Shown here piece by piece: positions 14,501 through 29,500 of a stretch of DNA of 64,000 nt (within the stretch, counting starts at the first letter, position 1; the number at the start of each line of letters is the position of its first letter). Below the pieces are notes generated by a model. The model had not been told where the DNA came from. It saw nothing but the letters and a program-made list of their open reading frames with translations, and made no database searches. The DNA comes from Hippophae tibetana (lineage: Eukaryota > Streptophyta > Magnoliopsida > Rosales > Elaeagnaceae). Position numbers and translations under genes: made by a program. The stretch covers positions 61,337,275-61,401,274 of the forward strand of contig CM072802.1 of NCBI GenBank assembly GCA_037013495.1, in the 5' to 3' direction.

Positions 14501-15960
14501 CGTATAAATAAAATATGAATATTGGTGTTATAAAATAATTAAAAATGTGAATTATTAATATCTTATAAAGTAATGAATAAACAAAATTTCTAAATTTTGA
14601 TTGTTTGACATTTTAACATATAATAATTTTCATTTAAATATGTCATAGTTATAAGGAAATATAATTTAGAGTATTTATTTCTGTTGCCTTCTTTTGTAAA
14701 AAAGAAAAAAAAACGTTTACGTTTTCTTTTCCATTGATTTATTCATAATCATCTTTTCTCACTATTTCATTTCCTTTGTAAGTCTTGCTTTTCCAGCTAA
14801 ATTCGACCGAATTTTGTTCCCTACCTAACAAATGGAAAAAGGTAATGACTAGAGTTTGGTGCATAAATTATTTGTAAACATATTGTAACCCAGCCCGAAA
14901 TATTTCTATGGTTTATGAGCACAATATTTCTCCACATCTTTAATTGCTTTTAACTCTTCGAAATTAGTTTGGAACAAATATTCTGAGTGAAATAGGTAAA
15001 AACAAATTTAAATTCAATATAGATCTTTTCAAAAATAAAATAATATCGTATAAAAAAATTATGAATATTGGTGTTATAAACTAATTCGAAATGTGAATTA
15101 TTAATATATTATAAAGTAATGAATAAACAAAATTTCAAAATTTTGATTGTTAGACATTTTAACATATAATAATTTCCTTTTAAATATGTCATAGTTATAA
15201 GGAAATACAATTTTGAGTATTTATTTCTATTGCCTTCTTTTGTAAAAAAGACAACAAAAAAAACGTTTACGTTTTCTTTTCCATTGATTTATGCATAATC
15301 ATCTTTTCTCACTATTTTATTTCCTTTGTAAGTCTTGCTTTCCAGCTAAATTCGACCGAATTTTGTTCCCTACCTACCAAATGGAAAAAGGTAATGACTA
15401 AAGGTTGGTGCATAAATTATTTGTAAACATATTATTACCAAGATCGAAATATTTCTATGGTTTATGAGCACAATATTTCTCCACATCTTTATTTGCTTTT
15501 AACTCATCGAATTAGTTTGGAACAAATATTCTGAGTGAAATAGGGAAACATAAATTTAAATTCAATATAGATCTTTTCAAAAATAAAAGAATAACGTATA
15601 AAACAAATTATGAATATTGGTGTTATAAACTAATTCGAAATGTGAATTATTAATATCTTATAAAGTAATAAATAAATAAAATTTCAAAATTTTGAATGTT
15701 TGACATTTTAACATATAATAATTTTCATTTAAATATGTAATAGTTATAAGGAAATACAATTTATAGTATTTATTTCCCTTACCTTTCTTTTGCAAAAAAG
15801 ACAAAAAAAAACATTTACTTTTTCTTTTCCATTGATTTATTAATACTCATCTTTTCTCACTACTTTATTTCCTTTGTAAGTCTTGCTTCCCAGCTTAATT
15901 CAACCAAATTGTTTTTCCTTCGTACCTAATGGAAAAAGGTAATGACTAGAGTTTGATGCA
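11590..15960. repeat. Eight-monomer tandem block, copy 1
   Basis: This is the first of two adjacent, almost identical blocks of about 4,372 bp. Rare variants recur at constant offset: CTTTGAAACTCTTGCTTCAC near 12045 and 16417, GTAAAACAGAC near 12510, and TAGGGAAACATAAATTT near 15540 and 19913. The match starts abruptly near 11590, where the sequence upstream of copy 2 differs. The block holds an internal two-monomer duplication: variants near 12421 recur at 13513, an offset of 1,092 bp. Confidence 0.88.
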
Positions 15961-18900
15961 TAAATTATTTGTAAACATATTATTACCTAGCCCAAAATAT
16001 TTCTATGGTTTATGAGCACAATATTTCTCAACATCTTTATTTGCTTCTAACTCTTCGAATTGGTTTGGAACCTAGAGTTGGGGTTAAATAGGTAGAAACA
16101 AAGTTAACTTTAATACAGATTATTTCAAATCTAAAACAATAATGTATAAATAAATTATGAATATTGGGTTATAAAATAATAAAAAATCTGAATTATTAAT
16201 ATCTTATAAAGTAATGAATAAACAAAATTTCAAAATTTTGAATGTTTGACATTTTAAGATATAATAATTTTCAATTAAATATATTATAGTTATAATGAAA
16301 TACAATTTAGAGTATTTATTTCCCTTGAATTCTTTTGCAAAAAAGACAAAAAAAATGTTTACGTTTTCTTTTCAAATGATTTATTCATAATAATCTTTTC
16401 TCAGTATTTCCTTTGCTTTGAAACTCTTGCTTCACAGTTTAATTCAACCGAATTTTGTTTCCTTCCTACCAAATGGAAAAAGGTAATGACTAGAGTTTGG
16501 TGCATAAATTATTTCTAAACATATTATTACCTAGCCCAAAATATTTCTATGGTTTATGAGCACAGTATTTCTCAACATCTTTATTTGCTTCAAACACTTC
16601 GAATTGGTTTGGAACCTAGATTTGGGGTTAAATAGGTAGAAACAAATTTAACTTCAATACAGATTATTTCAAATCTAAAACAATAACGTATAAATAAATT
16701 ATGAATATTGGTGTTATAAACTAATTCAAAATTTGAATTATTAATATCTTATAAAGTAATGAATAAACAAAATTTCTAAATTTTGATTGTTTGACAGTTT
16801 AACATATAATAATTTTCATTTAAATATGTCATATATATAAGGAAATACAATTTAGAGTATTTATTTCTGTTTCCTTCTTTTGTAAAACAGACAAAAAAAA
16901 CCTTTACGTTATCTTTTCCATTGATTTATTCATAATCATCTTATTTTCACTATTTCATTTCCTTTGTAAGTCTTGCTTTCCAGCTAAATTCGACCGAATT
17001 TTGTTCCCTACCTACCAAATAGAAAAAAGTAATAACTACAGTTTGGTGCATAAATTATTTGTAAACATATTATTTCCTGGATCGAAATATTTCTATTGTT
17101 TATAAGCACAATATTTCTCCACATCTTTATTTGCTTTTAACTCTTCGAATTAGTTTGGAACAAACATTCTGAGAGAAATAGGTAAAAACAAATTTAAATT
17201 CAATATAAATCTTTTCAAAAATAAAATAATAACGTATAAAACAATTATGAATATTGGTGTTATAAACTAATTCAAAATGTGAATTATTAATATCTTATAA
17301 AGTAAAGAATAAACAAAATTTCAAAATTTTGAATGTTTGACATTATTAGATATAATAATTTTCATTTAAATATATCATAGTTATAAGGAAATACAATTTA
17401 AAGTATTTATTTCCCTTGCATTATTTTGCAAAAAAGACAAAAAAAAATATTTAAGTTTTCTTTACCATTTATTTATTCACACTAATGTTTTCTGAGTATT
17501 TCCATTCCTTTGAAAGTCTTGCTTCCCAGCTTAATTCAACCAAATTTTGTTTCCTTCCTACCAAATGAAAAAAGGTAATGACTAGAGTTTGGTGCATAAA
17601 TTATTTGTACACATATTATTACCTAGCCCAAAATATTTCTATGGTTTATGAGCACAATATTTCTCAACATCTTTATATGCTTCTAACTCTTCGAATTGGT
17701 TTGGAACCTATATTTGGGGTTAAATAGGTAGAAACAAAGTTAATTTCAATACAGATTATTTCAAATGTAAAACAATAACTTATAAATAAAATATGAATTT
17801 TGGTGTTATAAAATAATTAAAAATGTGAATTATTAATATCTTATAAAGTAATGAATAAACAAAATTTCTAAATTTTGATTGTTTGACAGTTTAACATATA
17901 ATAATTTTCATTTAAATATGTCATATATATAAGGAAATACAATTTAGAGTATTTATTTCTGTTTCCTTCTTTTGTAAAACAGACAAAAAAAACCTTTACG
18001 TTATCTTTTCCATTGATTTATTCATAATCATCTTATTTTCACTATTTCATTTCCTTTGTAAGTCTTGCTTTCCAGCTAAATTCGACCGAATTTTGTTCCC
18101 TACCTACCAAATAGAAAAAAGTAATAACTACAGTTTGGTGCATAAATTATTTGTAAACATATTATTTCCTGGATCGAAATATTTCTATTGTTTATAAGCA
18201 CAATATTTCTCCACATCTTTATTTGCTTTTAACTCTTCGAATTAGTTTGGAACAAACATTCTGAGAGAAATAGGTAAAAACAAATTTAAATTCAATATAA
18301 ATCTTTTCAAAAATAAAATAATAACGTATAAAACAATTATGAATATTGGTGTTATAAACTAATTCAAAATGTGAATTATTAATATCTTATAAAGTAAAGA
18401 ATAAACAAAATTTCAAAATTTTGAATGTTTGACATTTTTAGATATAATAATTTTCATTTAAATATATCATAGTTATAAGGAAATACCATTTAAAGTATTT
18501 ATTTCCCTTTCCTTCTTTTGCGAAAAAGACAAAAAAAAATGTTTAAGTTTTCTTTACCATTTATTTATTCATACTAATGTTTTCTCAGTATTTCCATTCC
18601 TTTGAAAGTCTTGCTTCCCAGCGTAATTCAACCGAATTTTGTTTCCTTCCTACCAAATGGGAAAAAGGTAATGACTAGAGTTTGGTGGATAAATTATTTG
18701 TAAACATATTTTTACCTAGCCTAAAATATTTCTATGGTGTATGAGCACAATATTTCTCAACATCTTTATTTGCTTCTAACTCTTCCAATTGGTTTCCAAC
18801 CTAGATTCTGGGTTAAATAGGCAGAATCAAAGTTAACATCAATACAGATTATTTGAAATCTAAAATAATAACGTATAAATAAAATATGAATATTGGTGTT

Positions 18901-20333
18901 ATAAAATAATTAAAAATGTGAATTATTAATATCTTATAAAGTAATGAATAAACAAAATTTCTAAATTTTGATTGTTTGACATTTTAACATATAATAATTT
19001 TCATTTAAATATGTCATAGTTATAAGGAAATATAATTTAGAGTATTTATTTCTGTTGCCTTCTTTTGTAAAAAAGAAAAAAAAACGTTTACGTTTTCTTT
19101 TCCATTGATTTATTCATAATCATCTTTTCTCACTATTTCATTTCCTTTGTAAGTCTTGCTTTTCCAGCTAAATTCGACCGAATTTTGTTCCCTACCTAAC
19201 AAATGGAAAAAGGTAATGACTAGAGTTTGGTGCATAAATTATTTGTAAACATATTGTAACCCAGCCCGAAATATTTCTATGGTTTATGAGCACAATATTT
19301 CTCCACATCTTTAATTGCTTTTAACTCTTCGAAATTAGTTTGGAACAAATATTCTGAGTGAAATAGGTAAAAACAAATTTAAATTCAATATAGATCTTTT
19401 CAAAAATAAAATAATATCGTATAAAAAAATTATGAATATTGGTGTTATAAACTAATTCGAAATGTGAATTATTAATATATTATAAAGTAATGAATAAACA
19501 AAATTTCAAAATTTTGATTGTTAGACATTTTAACATATAATAATTTCCTTTTAAATATGTCATAGTTATAAGGAAATACAATTTTGAGTATTTATTTCTA
19601 TTGCCTTCTTTTGTAAAAAAGACAACAAAAAAAACGTTTACGTTTTCTTTTCCATTGATTTATGCATAATCATCTTTTCTCACTATTTTATTTCCTTTGT
19701 AAGTCTTGCTTTCCAGCTAAATTCGACCGAATTTTGTTCCCTACATACCAAATGGAAAAAGGTAATGCCTAAAGGTTGGTGCATAAATTATTTGTAAACA
19801 TATTATTACCAAGATCGAAATATTTCTATGGTTTATGAGCACAATATTTCTCCACATCTTTATTTGCTTTTAACTCATCGAATTAGTTTGGAACAAATAT
19901 TCTGAGTGAAATAGGGAAACATAAATTTAAATTCAATATAGATCTTTTCAAAAATAAAAGAATAACGTATAAAACAAATTATGAATATTGGTGTTATAAA
20001 CTAATTCGAAATGTGAATTATTAATATCTTATAAAGTAATAAATAAATAAAATTTCAAAATTTTGAATGTTTGACATTTTAACATATAATAATTTTCATT
20101 TAAATATGTAATAGTTATAAGGAAATACAATTTATAGTATTTATTTCCCTTACCTTTCTTTTGCAAAAAAGACAAAAAAAACATTTACTTTTTCTTTTCC
20201 ATTGATTTATTAATACTCATCTTTTCTCACTACTTCATTTCCTTTGTAAGTCTTGCTTCCCAGCTTAATTCAACCAAATTGTTTTTCCTTCGTACCTAAT
20301 GGAAAAAGGTAATGACTAGAGTTTGATGCATAA
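15961..20333. repeat. Eight-monomer tandem block, copy 2
   Basis: This is the second copy of the 4,372-bp block, directly abutting the first. Only about ten single-base differences from copy 1 were noticed by eye, so identity exceeds 99 percent. The match to copy 1 continues slightly past the unit boundary, to about 20419, and is then lost where the monomer changes to the GTCTTCCAATTGG type. Such high identity points to a very recent unequal exchange. An assembly duplication cannot be excluded from sequence alone. Confidence 0.88.
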
Positions 20334-22199
20334 ATTATTTGTAAACATATTATTACCTAGCCCAAAATATTTCTATGGTTTATGAGCACAATATTTCTCA
20401 ACATCTTTATTTGCTTCTAAGTCTTCCAATTGGTTTCCAACTTAGATTCGGAGTTAAATAGGTAGAAACAAAGGTAAGTTCAATACATATTATTTCAAAT
20501 CAAAAACAATAATGTATAAATAAATTATGAATATTTGTGTTATAAAATAATTAAAAATGTGAATTATTAATATCTTAAAAAGTAATGAATAAACAAAATT
20601 TCAAAATTTTGAATGTTTGACATTTTAACATATAATAATTTTCATTTAAATATGTCATAGTTATAAGGAAATACAATTTAGAGTATTTATTTCCCTTGCC
20701 TTTCTTTTGCAAAAAAGACAAAAAAAAACATTTACTTTTTCTTTTCCATTGATTTATTCATAATCATCTTTTCTCACTATTTCATTTCCTTTGTTAGTCT
20801 TGCTTCCCAGCTTAATTCAACCGAATTTTGTTTCCTTCCTACCTAATATAAAAAGGTAATTACTAGAGGTTGGTGCATAAATTATTTGTAAACATATTAT
20901 TACCTAGCCCAAAATATTTCTATGGTTTATGAGCACAATATTTCTCAACATCTTTATTTGCTTCTAAGTCTTCCAATTGGTTTCCAACTTAGATTCGGAG
21001 TTAAATAGGTAGAAACAAAGTTAAGTTCAATACATATTATTTCAAATCAAAAACAATAATGTATAAATAAATTATGAATATTTGTGTTATAAAATAATTA
21101 AAAATGTGAATTATTAATATCTTATAAAGTAATGAATAAACAAAATTTCAAAATTTTGAATGTTTGACATTTTAACATATACTAATTTTCATTTAAATAT
21201 GTCATTGTTATAAGGAAATACAATTTAGAGTATTTATTTCCCTTGCCTTTCTTTTGCAAAAAAGACAAAAAAAAACATTTACTTTTTCTTTTCCATTGAT
21301 TTATTCATAATCATCTTTTCTCACTATTTCATTTCCTTTGTTAGTCTTGCTTCCCAGCTTAATTCAACCGAATTTTGTTTCCTTCCTACCTAATATAAAA
21401 AGGTAATTACTAGAGGTTGGTGCATAAATTATTTGTAAACATATTATTACCTAGCCCAAAATATTTCTATGGTTTATGAGCACAATATTTCTCAACATCT
21501 TTATTTGCTTCTAAGTCTTCCAATTGGTTTCCAACTAAGATTCTGACTTAAATAGGTAGAAACAAAGTTAACTTCAATACATATTATTTCAAATCTAAAT
21601 CAATAACGTATAAATAAATTATGAATATTTGTTTTATAAAATAATTAAAAATATGAATTATTAATATCTTATAAAGTAATGAATAAACAAAATTTCTAAA
21701 TTTTGATTGTTTGACATTTTAACATATAATAATTTCCTTTAAAATATGTCATAGTTATAAGGAAATACAATTTAGAGTATTTATTTTTGTTGCCTTCTTT
21801 TGGAAAAAAGACAAAAAAAAAACATTTACGTTTTCTTTTCCATTGATTTATTCATAATCATCTTTTCTCAATATTTCATTTCCTTTGTAAGCCTTGCTTT
21901 ACAGCTAAATTCGACCGAATTTTGTTCCCTACCTAACAAATGGAAAAAGGTAATGACTAGAGTTTGGTGCATAAATTATTTGTAAACATATTATTACCCA
22001 GCCCGAAATATTTCTATGGTTTATGAGCACAATATTTCTCCACATCTTTAATTGCTTTTAACTCTTCGAATTAGTTTCGAACAAATATTCCGAGTGAAAT
22101 AGTTAAAAATAAATTTAAATTCCATCTAGATCTTTTCAAAAATAAAATAATAACGTATAAAAAAATTATGAATATTGGTGTTATATACTAATTCGAAAT
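20334..22199. repeat. Satellite monomers with single-unit duplication
   Basis: About 3.4 monomers lie between the eight-monomer block pairs. Two neighbouring monomers are nearly identical at an offset of about 546 bp: TTCGGAGTTAAATAGG occurs near 20447 and 20993, and CCTAATATAAAAAGG near 20845 and 21390. This is a single-monomer tandem duplication. Nothing other than satellite was seen here. Confidence 0.8.
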
Positions 22200-25100
22200 G
22201 TGAATTATTAATATATTATAAAGTAATGAATAAACAAAATTTCAAAATTTTGAATGTTTGATATTTTAACATATAATAATTTTCATTTAAATATGTCATA
22301 GTTATAAGGAAATACAATTTAGAGTATTTATTTCCCTTGCCTTTCTTTTGCAAAAAAGAAAAAAAACATTTACTTTTTCTTTTCCATTGATTTATTCATA
22401 ATCATCTTTTCTCACTATTTCATTTCCTTCGTAAGTCTTGCTTCCCAGCTTAATTCAACCGAATTTTGTTTCCTTCCTACCTAATGGAAAAAGGTAATGA
22501 CTAGAGTTTGGTGCCTAAATTATTTGTAACCATATTATTACCTAGCCCAAAATATTTCTATGGTTTATGAGCACAATATTTCTCAACATCTTTATTTGCT
22601 TCTAAGTCTTCCAATTGGTTTCCAACTTAGATTCTGAGTTAAATAGGTAGAAACAAAGTTAACTTTAATACATATTATTTCAAATCTAAAACAATAACGT
22701 AAAAATAAAATTATGAATATTTGTGTTATAAAATAATTAAAAATGTGAATTATTAATATCTTATAATGTAATGAATAAACAAAATTTCTAAATTTTGATT
22801 GTTTGACATTTTAACGTATAATAATTTTCATTTAAATATGTCATAGATATAAGGAAATACAATTTAGAGTACTTATTTCCCTTGCATTTCTTTTGCAAAA
22901 AAGACAAAAAAAAACATTTAGTTTTTTTTTGCATTGATTTATTCATAATCATCTTTTCTCACTATTTCATTTCCTTTGTAAGTCTTGCTTCCCAGCTTAA
23001 TTCAACCAAATTTTGTTTCCTTCCTACCTAATGGAAAAAGGTAATGACTAGAGTTTGGTGCATAAATTATTTGTAAACATATTATTACCTAGCCCAAAAT
23101 ATTTCTATGGTTTATGAGCACAATATTTCTCAACATCTTTATTTGCTTCTAAGTCTTCCACTTGGTTTCCAACTTAGATTCTGAGTTAAATAGGTAGAAA
23201 CAAAGTTAACTTTAATACATATTATTTCAAATCTAAAACAATAACGTAAAAATAAAATTATGAATATTTGTGTTATAAAATAATTAAAAATGTGAATTAT
23301 TAATATCTTATAATGTAATGAATAAACAAAATTTCTAAATTTTGATTGTTTGACATTTTAACGTATAATAATTTTCATTTAAATATGTCATAGTTATAAG
23401 GAAATACAATTTAGAGTATTTATTTCCCTTGCCTTTCTTTTGCAAAAAAGACAAAAAAAACATTTACGTTTTCTTTTCCATTGATTTATTCATAATCATC
23501 TTTTCTCACTATTTCATTTCCTTCGTAAGTCTTGCTTCCCAGCTTAATTCAACCGAATTTTGTTTCCTTCCTACCTAATGGAAAAAGGTAATGACTAGAG
23601 TTTGGTGCCTAAATTATTTGTAACCATATTATTACCTAGCCCAAAATATTTCTATGGTTTATGAGCACAATATTTCTCAACATCTTTATTTGCTTCTAAG
23701 TCTTCCAATTGGTTTCCAACTTAGATTCTGAGTTAAATAGGTAGAAACAAAGTTAACTTTAATACATATTATTTCAAATCTAAAACAATAACGTAAAAAT
23801 AAAATTATGAATATTTGTGTTATAAAATAATTAAAAATGTGAATTATTAATATCTTATAATGTAATGAATAAACAAAATTTCTAAATTTTGATTGTTTGA
23901 CATTTTAACGTATAATAATTTTCATTTAAATATGTCATAGATATAAGGAAATACAATTTAGAGTATTTATTTCCCTTGCATTTCTTTTGCAAAAAAGACA
24001 AAAAAAAAACATTTAGTTTTTTTTCCATTGATTTATTCATAATCATCTTTTCTCACTATTTCATTTCCTTTGTAAGTCTTGCTTCCCAGCTTAATTCAAC
24101 CAAATTTTGTTTCCTTCCTACCTAATGGAAAAAGGTAATGACTAGAGTTTGGTGCATAAATTATTTGTAAACATATTATTACCTAGCCCAAAATATTTCT
24201 ATGGTTTATGAGCACAATATTTCTCAACATCTTTATTTGCTTCTAAGTCTTCCACTTGGTTTCCAACTTAGATTCTGAGTTAAATAGGTAGAAACAAAGT
24301 TAACTTTAATACATATTATTTCAAATCTAAAAAGAATCACGTATAAAACAATTATGAATATTGGTGTTATAAACTAATTCGAAATGTGAATTATTAATAT
24401 CTTATAAAGTAATGAATAAACAAAATTTCAAAATTTTGAATGTTTGACATTTTAACATATAATAATTTTCATTTAAATATGTCATAGTTATAAGGAAATA
24501 CAATTTAGAGTATTTGTTTCCCTTGCCTTTCTTTTGCAAAAAAGATAAAAAAAAACATTTACTTTTTCTTTTCCATTGATTTATTCATAATCATCTTTTC
24601 TCACTTTTTCGTTTCCTTTGTAAGTCTTGCTTCCCAGCTTAATTCAACCGAATTTTGTTTCCTTCCTACCAAATGGAAAAAGGTAATGACTAGAGTTTGG
24701 TGCATAAATTATTTGTAAACATATTTTTACCTAGCCCAAAATATTTCTATGGTGTATGAGTACAATATTTCTCAACATCTTTATTTGCTTCTAACTCTTC
24801 CAATCGGTTTCCAACCAAGATTCTGAGTTAAATAGGCGGAAACAAAGTTAACATCAATAAAGATTATTTCAAATCTAAAACAATAACGTATAAATAAAAT
24901 ATGAATATTGGTGTTATAAAATAATTAAAAATGTGAATTATTAATATCTTATAAAGTAATGAATAAACAAAATTTCAAAATTTTGAATGTTTGACATTTT
25001 AACATATAATAATTTCCATTTAAATATGTCATAGTTATGAGGAAATACAATTTAGAGTTTTTATTTCCCTTGCATTTCTTTTGCAAAAAAGACAAAAAAA

Positions 25101-26571
25101 AAACATTTACCTTTTCTTTTCCATTGATTTATTCATAATCATCTTTTCTCACTATTTCATTTCCTTTGTACGTCTTGCTTCCCATCTTAATTCAACCGAA
25201 TATTGTTTCCTTCCTACTTAATGGAAAAAGGTAATAACTAGAGTTTGGTGCATAAATTATTTGTAAACATATTATTACCTAGCCCAAAATATTTCTATGG
25301 TTTATGAGCACAATATTTCTCAACATCTTTATTTGCTTCTAAGTCTTCCAATTGGTTTCCAACTAAGATTCTGAGTTAAATAGGTAGAAACAAAGTTAAC
25401 TTCAATACATATTATTTCAAATCTAAAACAATAACGTATAAATAAATTATGAATATTTGTGTTATAAAATAAGTAAAAATGTGAATTATTAATATCTTAT
25501 AAAGTAATGAAAAACACAAAATTGCAAAATTTTGAATGTTTAACATTTTAACATATAATAATTTTCATTTAAATATATCATAGTTATGAGGAAATACAAT
25601 TTAGAGTATTTATTTCCCTTGCCTTTCTTTTGCAAAAAAGACAAAAATAATTTACTTTTTCTTTTCCATTGATTTATTCATACTCATCTTTCCTCACTAT
25701 TTCATTTCCTTTGTAAGGCTTGCTTCCGAGCCAAATTCAACCGAATTTTGTTTCCTTCCTACCAAATGGAAAAAGGTAATGACTAGAGTTTGGTGCATAA
25801 ATTATTTGTAAACATGTTTTTACCTTGCCCAAAATATTTCTATGGTGTATGAGTACAATATTTCTCAACATCTTTATTTGCTTCTAACTCTTCCAATTGG
25901 TTTCCAACCTAGATTCTGGGTTAAATAGGCAGAATCAAAGTTAACATCAATACAGATTATTTGAAATCTAAAATAATAACGTATAAATAAAATATGAATA
26001 TTGGTGTTATAAAATAATTAAAAATGTGAATTATTAATATCTTATAAAGTAATGAATAAACAAAATTTCTAAATTTTGATTGTTTGACATTTTAACATAT
26101 AATAATTTTCATTTAAATATGTCATAGTTATAAGGAAATATAATTTAGAGTATTTATTTCTGTTGCCTTCTTTTGTAAAAAAGAAAAAAAAACGTTTACG
26201 TTTTCTTTTCCATTGATTTATTCATAATCATCTTTTCTCACTATTTCATTTCCTTTGTAAGTCTTGCTTTTCCAGCTAAATTCGACCGAATTTTGTTCCC
26301 TACCTAACAAATGGAAAAAGGTAATGACTAGAGTTTGGTGCATAAATTATTTGTAAACATATTGTAACCCAGCCCGAAATATTTCTATGGTTTATGAGCA
26401 CAATATTTCTCCACATCTTTAATTGCTTTTAACTCTTCGAAATTAGTTTGGAACAAATATTCTGAGTGAAATAGGTAAAAACAAATTTAAATTCAATATA
26501 GATCTTTTCAAAAATAAAATAATATCGTATAAAAAAATTATGAATATTGGTGTTATAAACTAATTCGAAAT
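22200..26571. repeat. Second eight-monomer block, copy 1
   Basis: From about 22200 to 25890 this block matches the following block at an offset of 4,372-4,374 bp; for example the variant AAAGAATCAC near 24331 recurs near 28703. Its last part (about 25890-26570) instead matches 14.4-15.1 kb and 18.8-19.5 kb, which share GGCAGAATCAAAG and GGTTAAATAGG variants, so the block is a mosaic. It holds an internal two-monomer duplication of 1,094 bp, seen from TCATAGATATAAGG at 22841 and 23935. Confidence 0.83.
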
Positions 26572-29500
26572 GTGAATTATTAATATATTATAAAGTAATG
26601 AATAAACAAAATTTCAAAATTTTGAATGTTTGACATTTTAACATATAATAATTTTCATTTAAATATGTCATAGTTATAAGGAAATACAATTTAGAGTATT
26701 TATTTCCCTTGCCTTTCTTTTGCAAAAAAGAAAAAAAACATTTACTTTTTCTTTTCCATTGATTTATTCATAATCATCTTTTCTCACTATTTCATTTCCT
26801 TCGTAAGTCTTGCTTCCCAGCTTAATTCAACCGAATTTTGTTTCCTTCCTACCTAATGGAAAAAGGTAATGACTAGAGTTTGGTGCCTAAATTATTTGTA
26901 ACCATATTATTACCTAGCCCAAAATATTTCTATGGTTTATGAGCACAATATTTCTCAACATCTTTATTTGCTTCTAAGTCTTCCAATTGGTTTCCAACTT
27001 AGATTCTGAGTTAAATAGGTAGAAACAAAGTTAACTTTAATACATATTATTTCAAATCTAAAACAATAACGTAAAAATAAAATTATGAATATTTGTGTTA
27101 TAAAATAATTAAAAATGTGAATTATTAATATCTTATAATGTAATGAATAAACAAAATTTCTAAATTTTGATTGTTTGACATTTTAACGTATAATAATTTT
27201 CATTTAAATATGTCATAGATATAAGGAAATACAATTTAGAGTACTTATTTCCCTTGCATTTCTTTTGCAAAAAAGACAAAAAAAAACATTTAGTTTTTTT
27301 TTGCATTGATTTATTCATAATCATCTTTTCTCACTATTTCATTTCCTTTGTAAGTCTTGCTTCCCAGCTTAATTCAACCAAATTTTGTTTCCTTCCTACC
27401 TAATGGAAAAAGGTAATGACTAGAGTTTGGTGCATAAATTATTTGTAAACATATTATTACCTAGCCCAAAATATTTCTATGGTTTATGAGCACAATATTT
27501 CTCAACATCTTTATTTGCTTCTAAGTCTTCCACTTGGTTTCCAACTTAGATTCTGAGTTAAATAGGTAGAAACAAAGTTAACTTTAATACATATTATTTC
27601 AAATCTAAAACAATAACGTAAAAATAAAATTATGAATATTTGTGTTATAAAATAATTAAAAATGTGAATTATTAATATCTTATAATGTAATGAATAAACA
27701 AAATTTCTAAATTTTGATTGTTTGACATTTTAACGTATAATAATTTTCATTTAAATATGTCATAGTTATAAGGAAATACAATTTAGAGTATTTATTTCCC
27801 TTGCCTTTCTTTTGCAAAAAAGACAAAAAAAACATTTACGTTTTCTTTTCCATTGATTTATTCATAATCATCTTTTCTCACTATTTCATTTCCTTCGTAA
27901 GTCTTGCTTCCCAGCTTAATTCAACCGAATTTTGTTTCCTTCCTACCTAATGGAAAAAGGTAATGACTAGAGTTTGGTGCCTAAATTATTTGTAACCATA
28001 TTATTACCTAGCCCAAAATATTTCTATGGTTTATGAGCACAATATTTCTCAACATCTTTATTTGCTTCTAAGTCTTCCAATTGGTTTCCAACTTAGATTC
28101 TGAGTTAAATAGGTAGAAACAAAGTTAACTTTAATACATATTATTTCAAATCTAAAACAATAACGTAAAAATAAAATTATGAATATTTGTGTTATAAAAT
28201 AATTAAAAATGTGAATTATTAATATCTTATAATGTAATGAATAAACAAAATTTCTAAATTTTGATTGTTTGACATTTTAACGTATAATAATTTTCATTTA
28301 AATATGTCATAGATATAAGGAAATACAATTTAGAGTACTTATTTCCCTTGCATTTCTTTTGCAAAAAAGACAAAAAAAAACATTTAGTTTTTTTTTGCAT
28401 TGATTTATTCATAATCATCTTTTCTCACTATTTCATTTCCTTTGTAAGTCTTGCTTCCCAGCTTAATTCAACCAAATTTTGTTTCCTTCCTACCTAATGG
28501 AAAAAGGTAATGACTAGAGTTTGGTGCATAAATTATTTGTAAACATATTATTACCTAGCCCAAAATATTTCTATGGTTTATGAGCACAATATTTCTCAAC
28601 ATCTTTATTTGCTTCTAAGTCTTCCACTTGGTTTCCAACTTAGATTCTGAGTTAAATAGGTAGAAACAAAGTTAACTTTAATACATATTATTTCAAATCT
28701 AAAAAGAATCACGTATAAAACAATTATGAATATTGGTGTTATAAACTAATTCGAAATGTGAATTATTAATATCTTATAAAGTAATGAATAAACAAAATTT
28801 CAAAATTTTGAATGTTTGACATTTTAACATATAATAATTTTCATTTAAATATGTCATAGTTATAAGGAAATACAATTTAGAGTATTTGTTTCCCTTGCCT
28901 TTCTTTTGCAAAAAAGATAAAAAAAAAAACATTTACTTTTTCTTTTCCATTGATTTATTCATAATCATCTTTTCTCACTTTTTCGTTTCCTTTGTAAGTC
29001 TTGCTTCCCAGCTTAATTCAACCGAATTTTGTTTCCTTCCTACCAAATGGAAAAAGGTAATGACTAGAGTTTGGTGCATAAATTATTTGTAAACATATTT
29101 TTACCTAGCCCAAAATATTTCTATGGTGTATGAGTACAATATTTCTCAACATCTTTATTTGCTTCTAACTCTTCCAATCGGTTTCCAACCAAGATTCTGA
29201 GTTAAATAGGCGGAAACAAAGTTAACATCAATAAAGATTATTTCAAATCTAAAACAATAACGTATAAATAAAATATGAATATTGGTGTTATAAAATAATT
29301 AAAAATGTGAATTATTAATATCTTATAAAGTAATGAATAAACAAAATTTCAAAATTTTGAATGTTTGACATTTTAACATATAATAATTTCCATTTAAATA
29401 TGTCATAGTTATGAGGAAATACAATTTAGAGTTTTTATTTCCCTTGCATTTCTTTTGCAAAAAAGACAAAAAAAAAACATTTACCTTTTCTTTTCCATTG

